DNA from: Hymenopellis radicata
Taxonomy: Eukaryota; Basidiomycota; Agaricomycetes; Agaricales; Physalacriaceae
Direction of reading: 5' to 3'
Assembly: GCA_015501595.1 (NCBI GenBank)
Contig: JADNRX010001385.1
Location: forward strand, 1-10,230
Length of the DNA stretch: 10,230 bases
Shown here piece after piece: positions 1 to 7,160 of this stretch. Within the stretch, counting starts at the first letter, position 1. Every line of letters begins with the position of its first letter. The translations under genes and the position numbers were made by a program. Below the pieces are notes generated by a model. The model worked only from the letters and a program-made list of their open reading frames with translations. It was not told where the DNA came from and searched no databases.

Positions 1-1295
1 TCATTACATCCAAGATTCTTGACTTACGTCTGGTACAGCCTTATCGTGGACTAATGCTCGACACTCGAGGAACTAGTATGCCATTTATCTTGTCTGGAAC
101 ATCACCGTGACTGATACACATCTTAGCTACTCCCTCGACGCCCTCAAGCGCACGCTCACGACTATGAGTTATGCCAAAATGAATATGTTCCACTGGCACA
201 TCGTGGATAGCCAATCCTTTCCCCTGGTTGTCCCCCAATTCCCGGAGCTCGCAGTTGACGCTGCTTACGCTCCCGAGCTCATCTACAATTCAAGTGATGT
301 CCAGGAGATTACCGACTTTGCCGCGAGGCTTGGAATTGATATTCTAGTCAAGATCGATACTCCCGGACATACAGGCGCCATCGGAGCATCCCATCCAGAA
401 CACCTCGCGTGTTACAGGAAGCAGCCCTGGTATACATACACACTCGAACCTCCAGCCGGCCAGCTCCGTTTCGTCAACTCGACGACTGTTGATTTTACTG
501 AACGCCTCGTCAACAGTGTCACCGACATTTTTCCGAGCACGTATTTCCACTTGGGAGGGAATAAAGTCAACGAAGCCTGCTACCACGATGACACCGAGAC
601 CCACGATGCTGTCACCAATCATGGCGCCCTGGAAATCGAGACAGCGTTCCCCGGGGCGCTGAGCACGTTCCTGCAGACGATGCGGGGAGCGATTCGTGCG
701 GCTGGGAAAACACCCGTTGTTTGGGACGATTCTGTCTCGGGAAACCTGACGCTGGGGCCAGATGATGACAAGCCAATTGTCATGGTCTGGCATATGAATG
801 CAACAGACAGTGGATTCGTGGCGTCGATAGCTGACAAGGGTCTGAGGATTATACGCGCGGATGCGGACTATCTCTACTTGGACTGTGGGGGCGGGGACTG
901 GATGATCAACGGGGAGGCGACGAGTTGGTGCGATCCGTTCAAGACGTGGCAGAGGAAGTACTCCTTCGACCCGAAAGCCGGGTTGAGTGAGGAACAAGCG
1001 GCGCTTATTGTGGGAGGTACTTATCCATGTGTTCGATTGGGATCCTTTACTGATAGGCCAGCAACTGCTGTGGTCAGAGCAGTCGTCTCCGCCGAACCTT
1101 GATACTATTGTATGGCCGCGTGCGGCAGCGTCGGCGGAGGTGTTTTGGACTGGCGCTGGTGGGAATGTGAGCGACGCGCTGCCACGTCTGCAGGAGTGGG
1201 CTTATAGGATCGGGAAGCGTGGTATCAGTCCGATACCTTTGCAGCCGATGTGGTGCGCTTTGCGTCCTGGGGAATGCGATTTGCCTCCGAGCTAG
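1..1295 (+). pseudogene. GH20 beta-N-acetylhexosaminidase, 5'-truncated by window, probably inactive
   Basis: This is the C-terminal two thirds of a fungal GH20 beta-N-acetylhexosaminidase, a family that removes terminal GlcNAc from chitin oligomers and glycans, usually secreted or vacuolar. Recognised landmarks are PYRGLMLDT (39-65), FHWHIVDSQSFPL (about 188-226), IDTPGHT, HLGG (548-559), SWCDPFKTWQ, GQQLLWSEQ and PLQPMWCALRPGECDL just before the TAG at 1293-1295. Introns at 76-126 (51 bp) and 1017-1056 (40 bp) fit the protein; the second restores GGQQLLW exactly. Two lines of evidence argue for loss of function. The frame breaks at 63-67 (ACTCG), where one extra T would give LDTSRN and make the first splice junction phase correctly. 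The catalytic Asp-Glu pair that normally follows HLGG/HxGG is Asn-Lys (560-565), and VEIDTPGHT, as I recall the family, here reads VKIDTPGHT. The upstream part lies outside the window. The family call is firm; inactivity is inferred. Confidence 0.87.
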
Positions 1296-2165
1296 TAGGC
1301 TTCAACTTCTGTTTGCTGTGAATACACGGGATTCATGAGGAACGTCTGGAGAACCATCGCAGTTGCTGTTCATACGCAAATTGGTGCAAGGACAATCCTG
1401 CGATCGCGAAAGTGTCGTATTTCCCGGTCGCTCCAGTTGGTGCGGCCTTTTCCCAATACAGTCAATCCCGAGCACAAGCGAAAGCGGTTCATTATCTTCC
1501 TCTATCACTCCTGTAGGGGCGGCCGCGGCTCCTTGGATGTCAATGCAGCGCCACAGGCCATACGTCATACGCGATCTTCGGGCTAGTAAAGGGGTCTGGG
1601 AGGCATCCGAGTCGGAGAGCTAGAGCGGAGCTTGTAGACGTTCACAGAATTGGCTTTACAAGTCGGCCTCCGCTATCCCATTTATTCTTGACGCCATCCC
1701 GAGCCGCCTTGGACTCGGTCAGCGTTCATTCTTCTGGGAGCAGAAGACTAGACTTCACATACAGTACGCATTCAACGAGCATGTCTTACTGAGTGCTGAT
1801 CGTCCGTTAGCTGGCATCTTGCGCAAATCTTTCAAAAGTTCTCTCATGGAGAGCATTGCAACACGTAAACCGCATTTTCTGAGCCGAAGGAGAGCGTCGA
1901 TTAGGCGCATCAAACGGGCGCCTTTTCGTTCCGTCGGACCGTCACGGACTCGGAGGCGGTTAAAGACAATAAAGATCGAAGGTTTTAGCCGTTCCAGCCA
2001 TGCAGATCATCCGCTATATATGGGGCATGCTCCGCCACGGACTGGAATGACCTAGCTTTTTGTTCTCTGGCAGTACATATTAAATGGCGGACGCGGTCTC
2101 TTCATCCAAGACCCACACCCACCCTCACACCCGCCCATACTATCCATTCGGCTGATACTATCACA
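1296..2165. other. Intergenic region without a supportable gene
   Basis: These 870 bp lie between the GH20 remnant and the next ATG. Several 60-90 codon open frames occur on both strands (for example 1335-1586, 1363-1623 and 1819-2055), but they overlap one another, show no motif, and their translations do not look protein-like. I see no splice-linked continuation. A gene relic too old to recognise cannot be excluded. The last 150 bp form the promoter described separately. Confidence 0.5.
2015..2165 (+). promoter_or_regulatory. Core promoter and leader of the 2166 gene
   Basis: A TATATATGG box lies at 2015-2023 and a second AT-rich element, TATTAAA, at 2078-2084, followed by a C/T- and CA-rich leader (about 2097-2160) of the kind common before fungal start codons. 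The ATG at 2166 has the favourable context CACAATGG. Which TATA-like element is used cannot be told from sequence. Confidence 0.5.
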
Positions 2166-2892
2166 ATGGCGTCTATTGTCGTGTCTCCTGCGCCTAGCAC
2201 GAACTGGCTCACAATGCGTGAGCGTGGTCAGTTGCGCCGAAAGGCCAAAAAGCTCGGCCAACTTTTGGGATCCGTACCCCATGTCATGGACTGCAGTGAT
2301 ATGTCGCGTGGTACGTTCACAAAGAAATCATGTCTTTCGATGCTCATTATGAGTAGATATACCCTCGAGCTCTTCGTCTTCGAGTTCCATGTCATCTGGA
2401 TCATCACGTCCCCCTCGACTGACTCTACGTTTTCGAGCACATCACGAAGGACTTCACTGTCGTCCTATGATCGTCCGCAGTCGCGATCCTCCAGCCGTGC
2501 GCGTCGCGCTTTCTCCGGAGACTCGTGGCCTAAGCTCTCCCCTACTTCGACTTTCAAAAGCATCTAAGAGTCTCCGACCCATCCCAGGCTCCCCCGCAGA
2601 TCCAGCGGACACCCACTATCTATCATTCTCGTCTTCTTTATCGTCCTTCGATGAAGAGGATTCGCCGACATTCCTATCGTCCTCCGATGAAGAGGATTCG
2701 CCGACATTCAAAGTACCGTCCCCTCATACATCCCGTCGCCATAAGATGGACAAGCTGCGGCGGACGCTCGGAGATGGAGTACCACTCGATCTTGTCTTCC
2801 CACCGGGCAAGGAAGCAGTCAAGTCTTCCGAAGAGCAAACACCCTTGCCGCCCATAATCGATATAGTAGCACCTCCCCAGTCACAGATGTGA
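2166..2892 (+). CDS. Hypothetical basidiomycete-type protein, two exons, 226 aa
   Basis: Spliced model: exon 1 at 2166-2310, intron 2311-2356 (GTACGT...TAG, 46 bp), exon 2 at 2357-2892 with stop TGA. The junction codon G|AT is in frame and the spliced length is 681 bp. The start is chosen for its promoter and ATG context. The N-terminus (MASIVVSPAPSTNWLT) leads into a basic helix-like block, RGQLRRKAKKLGQLLGSVP (residues about 20-38). A serine run follows, then a disordered Ser/Pro-rich middle and an acidic duplicated segment (SS-DEEDSPTF, twice). A second basic block, KMDKLRRTLGDGVPLDLVFP, resembles the first (basic stretch, then L-LG--P). No enzyme domain, signal peptide or membrane segment is visible. 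I recognise the style of protein (low-complexity agaricomycete orphan) but not a function. The stop at 2890 may be due to a lost base, because coding sense continues in another frame (next entry). Confidence 0.6.
2641..2712 (+). repeat. 36-bp tandem duplication inside the coding region
   Basis: Two adjacent 36-bp units (2641-2676 and 2677-2712) are nearly identical and encode SSFDEEDSPTFL and SSSDEEDSPTFK. The length is a multiple of three, so the frame is kept. The SSSDEED-type sequence is an acidic Ser cluster resembling casein kinase 2 sites, which is inference only. Confidence 0.85.
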
Positions 2893-3184
2893 TCACTCCA
2901 ATTCCTGCCGCCAAGCGCTCTTCTCCACGCGATTCTTTGTCGTTCCCCTCACCTCATAAAGCGCGTCGAACAGTCAGGCGCAAGCCTGTTCCGGAGCTGA
3001 TACCAATGCGTTCAGTACCGCCGCCACTGCCAATGAGTAGCGAAGAGTTGGAATGCGTAATTGACGAGGATATGCGGCGGTGTTTGGTATCATAGAGGAC
3101 GATGGTAGTATCTCGGAGGCGCCTTCTGGTGGACGTTGGAGTAGCGTGTCGCCAAGAGAGGACGTATCGAACACATCTTCGTAA
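2879..3184 (+). pseudogene. Frame-shifted C-terminal continuation of the 2166 gene
   Basis: Past the stop of the upstream CDS, frame 0 encodes a Pro/Ser/Arg-rich stretch (VITPIPAAKRSSPRDSL ... PPPLPMSSEELECVIDEDM) that stops at 3093-3095. The frame then moves again to give VFGIIEDDGSISEAP and SGGRWSSVSPREDVSNTSS with a TAA at 3182-3184. Each change equals loss of one base, plausibly in the C4 run at 2875-2878 and the GG at 3079-3080 (one more G would give MRRVFGII). Composition matches the upstream protein, so I read this as the original C-terminus. Either the gene is broken and now ends early, or the sequence has two homopolymer errors. No GT-AG pair joins the frames convincingly. Confidence 0.55.
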
Positions 3185-3568
3185 ATTCACTGTGACGGCG
3201 GGTTTTTTTGCTTGACTTTATCTAAAAGTCTTCTCCAAGAAGACACTTGTACTTGTAGTGCTAGTTTGGTCTGTATAGGCTGAGATATGTTGGTAAATAC
3301 TATTAGCCTTGAAAGAATGAATGGCAAGTCAGTATATGTTAAATGTAAATGAAGATCAAGGTCTCGTTGTTGACGCTTGTTGACGCGTTTATGGTTTACT
3401 TGTGACCACCATGAGCACCATGCCATGGCACGACTACCCCCCGCGGAACTTGCACTACGAACAAAGGAGCTTCTCAGAAACGACGTCTTTAGGCTCGTAG
3501 CGTCTGTTTACCGGCTGGAGATACGCCTCGTGACTGCCAGTGGCTTAGCGCTCAACCATTGCACCACT
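3185..3568. other. Intergenic spacer, no gene seen
   Basis: AT-richer DNA after the TAA at 3182, with a T7 run at 3205-3211 and a small TTGACGC duplication near 3370-3386. A possible 3' UTR of the 2166 gene lies here. The last 40 bp (about 3530-3571) contain, on the minus strand, a tRNA A-box-like stretch, discussed under rejected items. Short open frames here have no coding character. Confidence 0.5.
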
Positions 3569-3571
3569 TTG

Positions 3572-3593
3572 CATCAGGAAAAACCTCAAATGG
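3572..3593 (+). repeat. Left terminal inverted repeat (22 bp)
   Basis: Begins CATCAGGAAAAACCTC and ends AAATGG. It is the exact reverse complement of 5023-5044. Similarity fades just inside (ACATTTCAA here versus TCATCTTCAA at the other end). Confidence 0.92.
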
Positions 3594-3619
3594 ACATTTC
3601 AAGATATGAGGGGATATGA

Positions 3620-3678
3620 TTGAGTCTGACCCATTTTGAGCGGTTTTGACCTCTTGACCATGCTGACCGCGAATGAGT
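3620..3678 (-). repeat. Left subterminal pentamer array
   Basis: Seven TGASY-type words (TTGAGT, CTGACC, TTGAGC, TTGACC, TTGACC, CTGACC, ATGAGT) start at about 3620, 3627, 3636, 3646, 3654, 3663 and 3673, a step of 7-10 bp. On the minus strand they read RSTCA, the same word as the GCTCA copies at the right end, so the two ends face each other. Such arrays are typical transposase-binding sites near transposon ends; that role is inferred. Confidence 0.7.
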
Positions 3679-3714
3679 GGATTTGATTTATCCCCCTTTG
3701 CTCATTCGCACTCA
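3674..3714 (+). repeat. Direct repeat with TTATCCCC core, left copy
   Basis: GAGTG, TGA, TTATCCCC, TTT, CTCATT and a CTCA 10 bp on occur in the same order and orientation at about 4920-4959 near the other end, with one base of length difference in the C run. This copy also lies inside a 9-bp inverted repeat, GCGAATGAG (3669-3677) and CTCATTCGC (3701-3709). Because it is direct while the terminal repeats are inverted, it is a separate layer of end structure. Confidence 0.65.
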
Positions 3715-4852
3715 GACACACCCATATGCGTGTCGTACTCTGAACTGAGTGCATAAGACTAGGTGTACCAAATCAATACACGTAGTGCAGTGATATCACG
3801 CGTCGCCAGGAATGCAGTAATGAAATGTACATTCATATTGGTGACAATAACAACTATACAACACGTAGTAGATATACTACGCATAACATGGGGAAGACAA
3901 AGGAAGGAACTGCACAACGTGAGTTGCGGATGTGGCCCGAGGTGCGGACAACATGCTCCTTAGTGTGCTTCAACGCGGTCTCCTCGTCCTATTCGACGCA
4001 GCCGCGGGACTGCGCTCCCGTCGTACGATGTACGTTATGCGTCCCTCCATCTTGTCCCGTTGCTTATTGTGTCCCCGTCGTCGCGGTGCTGTCATCCTGA
4101 TGAGGCCGGGTCAGGGTTAAAATCGTTCGTTGGTTCGTTGGGCGGTGGCCTCAGTCTCATCAAAGAGCAGTCCCGACGAAGTGTGGTAGGCCTAAACAGG
4201 TGCAGTCGCTGAACGCGCTGACGCTCTACAAATTTGCCACGTACCCTTGAACAGTCTTGAACGCAAATGGCCTGAGGAGCTTCGACGCGTTAGCTCTATG
4301 CTTACACCCGAAGAACGCAGACGTACGAGAATCCTGAGACTTGAATAAGGTGTGCGGTGCATGTTTGCGCCATATAGAGAGAACGAGTGGTCGTGGCGGA
4401 AAGCAAGAAGGTGTTGATGCTTGTTTGCTCACGGTTCGTTTGGCTAAACCCGCCGGTCCGCAGCGGAGTTTGAAATGGACTTGCATGAACTCCTACGTTG
4501 CTTGCCCCGCCACCCGTGTACCGCTGCACGAAGTCGCGTGCAGGCTGTACGACGTAATTACTGCACGGGCTGCTGCTGTACGCGCCATCCGCAATGCCCT
4601 TTCCAGATCGCGTCCTTCATCAACATGCCACTCGATGCCCGCCAGGCTGGTGTGTAAGATGACTGGTCTGAAGTAGTGGTTAGCAGATAACTATAGAAGT
4701 TCTGGGAGTTGTGGCATGGTGTGTTATTAGAGCGCTGGTCGTACTTGTTATATGAAATTTCTTGGATTTTCGGCAGTAGTTACCCAGGACAGACTCAAGC
4801 GAGGTCAAGTCATTTGAGGAGGAGTGGGTTAACTCATCAGCATTCAAGAACA

Positions 4853-4909
4853 GCTCAGTTTGTGCTCAGATTATGCTCACATCGTGCTCAGAACTGGTCA
4901 AGCTGTTCA
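4853..4909 (+). repeat. Right subterminal GCTCA array, 11-bp period
   Basis: GCTCA occurs at 4853, 4864, 4875 and 4886 with exact 11-bp spacing, followed by GGTCA at 4896 and GTTCA at 4905. The intervening bases differ, so the word, not the whole 11-mer, is conserved. This points to a protein-contact pattern on one face of the helix rather than simple tandem duplication. Confidence 0.8.
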
Positions 4910-4919
4910 CGGACCTCCT

Positions 4920-4959
4920 TGAGTGCGATTGACTTATCCCCTTTTCTCATTTAGGCTCA
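4920..4959 (+). repeat. Direct repeat with TTATCCCC core, right copy
   Basis: Partner of 3674-3714, in the same orientation. It shares GAGTG, TTATCCCC, TTT and CTCATT. It separates the 11-bp-period and 10-bp-period GCTCA arrays. Confidence 0.62.
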
Positions 4960-4989
4960 TATAGGCTCAAATATGCTCAATGTCACTCA
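4945..4989 (+). repeat. Right terminal-proximal GCTCA array, 10-bp period
   Basis: TCTCA, GCTCA, GCTCA, GCTCA and ACTCA start at 4945, 4955, 4965, 4975 and 4985, exactly 10 bp apart. The array sits 34 bp inside the right inverted repeat, mirroring the left array 27 bp inside the left repeat. Confidence 0.82.
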
Positions 4990-5022
4990 TCCCTTGCCTG
5001 GAGCAACATTGATTGAAGATGA

Positions 5023-5044
5023 CCATTTGAGGTTTTTCCTGATG
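5023..5044 (-). repeat. Right terminal inverted repeat (22 bp)
   Basis: Starts CCATTTGAGG and ends TTCCTGATG on the plus strand, a perfect partner of 3572-3593. It is followed directly by TTG, the same triplet that precedes the left repeat. Confidence 0.92.
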
Positions 5045-5047
5045 TTG

Positions 5048-5300
5048 ACTACAGTACACTGTCTGGTCGAATTACGTCTTTCTAACTTGTCTGGTGAGAA
5101 ATTCAAGCTTGCTTTCGTTATGAATCTAAACCAGTTACCAGTTAAGTACATATTTAAATCGGTTTACTTTTGGTATGTGCTATAATTCTATGCATAAATG
5201 ACCAGCATTTAAAGGAGGACCTTAGCTACCATCGATGAAGTGTCGATGGGAACGGAAATAAAGAAAAATCATGAAGGCTTTGGGAAGCCGTAACACACGG
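5048..5300. other. Spacer between transposon and minus-strand gene
   Basis: AT-rich sequence with no coding character. It holds the expected 3' UTR and polyadenylation region of the minus-strand gene that ends at 5301. No individual site can be named with confidence. Confidence 0.4.
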
Positions 5301-6498
5301 CTACTTGGCACCGACTGATCCACGTCTACTAGCAGCGCTGTTGCGACGATGCCGGGCTCGATACCGTTTGCTAGCAACACTCCTTAGACTCTGAAGGACG
5401 CCTTTCGGTTTAATGTTCATGTTCTGGACCGTCGTGGTGAGCAGAAGAGTCGAAAGTGAGGCAAATTTGCTCACATTCACAGCAGATATCAATGTGCCAA
5501 TATGATCCGTTTCTTCGTTGCTCGCGTCGGTCTTGGACTGTAAACGTGATCGTCAGTTTCATCCCATGGGCATAACGGTAGAGTTAGCGCATTCTCACCA
5601 TGACGAACGTGTCGCGGGAGGGGATGCATTTACCAGCGATTTCCGCCTCAGGAACTGAGACCTAACCATAGGTGAGTGACTTAAACGAGTTAACGTATAT
5701 CCAACTTACGGAAAGCATTTGGGAAGTAGAAGCCATTTTTGTGTACATGCTTGTGCCTCCGCGACCTGTACTAGGCTTGGACTGTGCAAATAACGAGTTC
5801 AGCTTTGAATCGAATGGAGGAATGAACAGTCATACCTTGGACTTTTGCAAGTCTTGCCAGAACTTTAACATGAACTCTGGTTTCTCTATCTCATTCTGAA
5901 ATTCGACAGCGAGAACGTTTCGGATGCTCATGAGCTTCGAGTATTCCTCGGTGGGCACTTCATACTCGTCTCCAGTGCCACGATGAACCCAGCGCTTTGA
6001 TGGATACCTATGATTGCCCGGCGACAAGACAATCGCGACCACCCAGGCGGGTTTCTGGCGCTGTGGCATCCAGGCTGGTCGTGTTCGAATGTACTTGTCA
6101 ACTGGGAGATCTTCCGGTCTGCTCTCTTTCAAGAGCACCGGCACGGCGAAGCGCTTCAGTGCATCTGGGAGACTCTGATAGTCCTGCCCTTCGAACGTTC
6201 CCATTGGGAACACCCACGGCCGTACTGTTCCCATATACCCTTCTGGTGCGCCGCTGATTATGACTGGGCGGCCTGTCCGCTTCGCTTTTATCCTCTTTAT
6301 CGTTTTAGAGCATGCAGTCTTCGCTCTCTTGAGCGACTCGCGTGTTTCGGCAGAGGCTGATCGATAAGTTTCCGAGTCCTCGACATCGCGTAAAGCCTGC
6401 AGGAAGAGTTTGTGGTAGGGAAGAATCAACGACTCGCGTGATTCATAGATCTGGCCCCTCTTGGGTTTCGGCTCAGAATGTGCGAAGGCAACTGACAT
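5301..6498 (-). CDS. Intact four-exon orphan gene, 344 aa, function unknown
   Basis: Exons on the minus strand are 6498-5836, 5781-5710, 5661-5599 and 5537-5301. Introns are 54, 48 and 61 bp, with donors GTATGA, GTAAGT and GTGAGA and acceptors CACAG, TTAG and TACAG, all in phase 0. The spliced CDS is 1,035 bp with no internal stop. The ATG has a strong ACCATGTC context and a TATA box about 120 bp upstream. The protein is soluble-looking, with no signal peptide or membrane helix. A basic segment occupies residues about 56-77 (KRAK ... KRIKAKR), followed by a folded-looking core with PWVFPMGTFEGQDYQSLPDA, RPAWMPQRQKPAW and RWVHRGTGDEYEVPTEEY (residues about 90-210), and a very basic tail (KRYRARHRR, about 323-331) that could be a nuclear localisation or nucleic-acid-binding signal. 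I do not recognise the family. It is the best-preserved gene in the window and is divergent from the broken gene at 7073. Confidence 0.83.
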
Positions 6499-6625
6499 GG
6501 TAGCCGCGTAGAAGGTAAGAAAAGATTGAACGAGTAGTTGGAAAGGGTATGTCTGTAGAACGTTTGTGTGTTGAGGTGAAGGAATTTGTGGGACTGATAT
6601 TCGGAAGAGAGGGCTTTATAGCCGA
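6499..6625 (-). promoter_or_regulatory. TATA promoter and leader of the minus-strand gene
   Basis: On the minus strand GGCTATAAAGCCC places a TATAAA at 6620-6615. It is followed by a C/T- and CA-rich leader (CCTTCACCTCAACACAC and onward) up to the ATG at 6498. The box is itself part of a GGGCT/AGCCC palindrome. The layout is typical of a transcribed fungal gene. Confidence 0.65.
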
Positions 6626-7072
6626 GGACGGAGTACTAATTGTGGCGCTTAGTCCAAACAAAGTTGAACGAATGAGGATGAAAGAAATCTGCAGCTCACC
6701 ATTTCACCTGATAGCCGATGATTTCTAGGCCCTTGTCTTTTTTTCAGGAAGAAGGGCACGGTTTGTTAGTACTTCTTTGAGGAAGAAAGCCCGCACGTAT
6801 GGGCGCCTCCTTGACTGCTCGGATCACTGATCGACGCAGTGCATCACTGTATTTTGCCTTGTTCTTCGCCGTTATCGTTTCTCAGCTCCTTATAGTTTCC
6901 CATCCACGCTATTGTTTTCTGGTTTGAAGGTCCATCACAATTACATAAGCTGTTATTGTTCTCTTTCGACGTCAACATCTTGAACAATTATACCCCCCAA
7001 TATGGCTCTTTTTGTTCTGTCCTTGATATATCTGGCTCCGATTGTGGCAGTTGTGGCAACGAAACACGCAGC
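6626..7072. promoter_or_regulatory. Divergent intergenic region upstream of the 7073 gene
   Basis: No gene body is seen. The plus-strand half becomes pyrimidine-rich towards 6850-7000, as in fungal promoters, with an AT-rich TTATAG at about 6890 as a weak TATA candidate. Together with the minus-strand promoter it forms a 574-bp head-to-head intergenic region. An upstream ATG at 7002 is listed separately. Confidence 0.4.
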
Positions 7073-7160
7073 ATGTCTTCTCCTCTCCCCAAATACTCCG
7101 AATACATCGTCATCCAACTTGACCCCGCCAGTTCTCTGGAACGCCTCAACGACCCAATAA
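7002..7160 (+). CDS. Overlapping upstream ORF, 52 codons, hydrophobic start
   Basis: An ATG at 7002, the last before the chosen start at 7073, opens a frame that ends at TAA 7158-7160 and overlaps the main gene by 88 bp. The start MALFVLSLIYLAPIVAVV resembles a signal peptide or membrane segment, followed by a Ser/Thr/Asn/Pro-rich tail. It could repress translation of the main frame if the leader includes it, or be chance. The transcription start is unknown. Confidence 0.25.
   Translation: MALFVLSLIYLAPIVAVVATKHAACLLLSPNTPNTSSSNLTPPVLWNASTTQ

Larger units (their letters stand above)
3572..5044. mobile_element. Non-autonomous TIR DNA transposon candidate, 1473 bp
   Basis: The element is bounded by perfect 22-bp inverted repeats that begin CATCAGGAAAAACCTC (left 3572-3593; right 5023-5044 as reverse complement). 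The flanking trinucleotide is TTG on both sides (3569-3571 and 5045-5047), consistent with a 3-bp target-site duplication, although a 3-bp match has a 1-in-64 chance of being coincidence. Just inside each end are arrays of GCTCA-like pentamers in opposite orientation at the two ends (separate entries). The interior shows no transposase; its open frames (for example 3763-4120 and 4341-4676) lack motifs and overlap. Subterminal short repeats plus a 3-bp duplication recall CACTA/En-Spm-type elements, but the ends are not CACTA/G, so superfamily is undetermined. The perfect TIRs suggest fairly recent activity or selection on the ends. Confidence 0.78.

Noticed and set aside
344..997. 217-codon open frame on the minus strand inside the GH20 gene
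   Set aside because: It is antisense to clear GH20 coding sequence and its translation has no recognisable motif; it is a shadow frame.
1819..2055. 78-codon plus-strand frame rich in Arg/Ser just before the 2166 promoter
   Set aside because: It overlaps the TATA box region and has skewed composition without motif; not supported as a gene.
3528..3571. tRNA-like stretch on the minus strand (GTGGTGCAATGGTTGAGCGC resembles a tRNA D-arm/A box) beside the left transposon end
   Set aside because: No matching T-arm/B box or acceptor pairing was found downstream, so neither a tRNA gene nor a SINE head can be supported.
3864..3881. Hairpin CGTAGTA-GATA-TACTACG inside the element
   Set aside because: A 7-bp stem is expected by chance at this scale; no link to the ends or to a gene is visible.
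4133..4142. GTTCGTTGGTTCGTTGG mini-repeat around this point
   Set aside because: Two imperfect copies of about 8 bp are too short to call a functional repeat.
4341..4676. 111-codon open frame inside the transposon, a possible transposase fragment
   Set aside because: No DDE/DDD-type motif, zinc finger or helix-turn-helix can be seen, and a second overlapping frame (4475-4657) looks equally plausible, so it is treated as non-coding interior.
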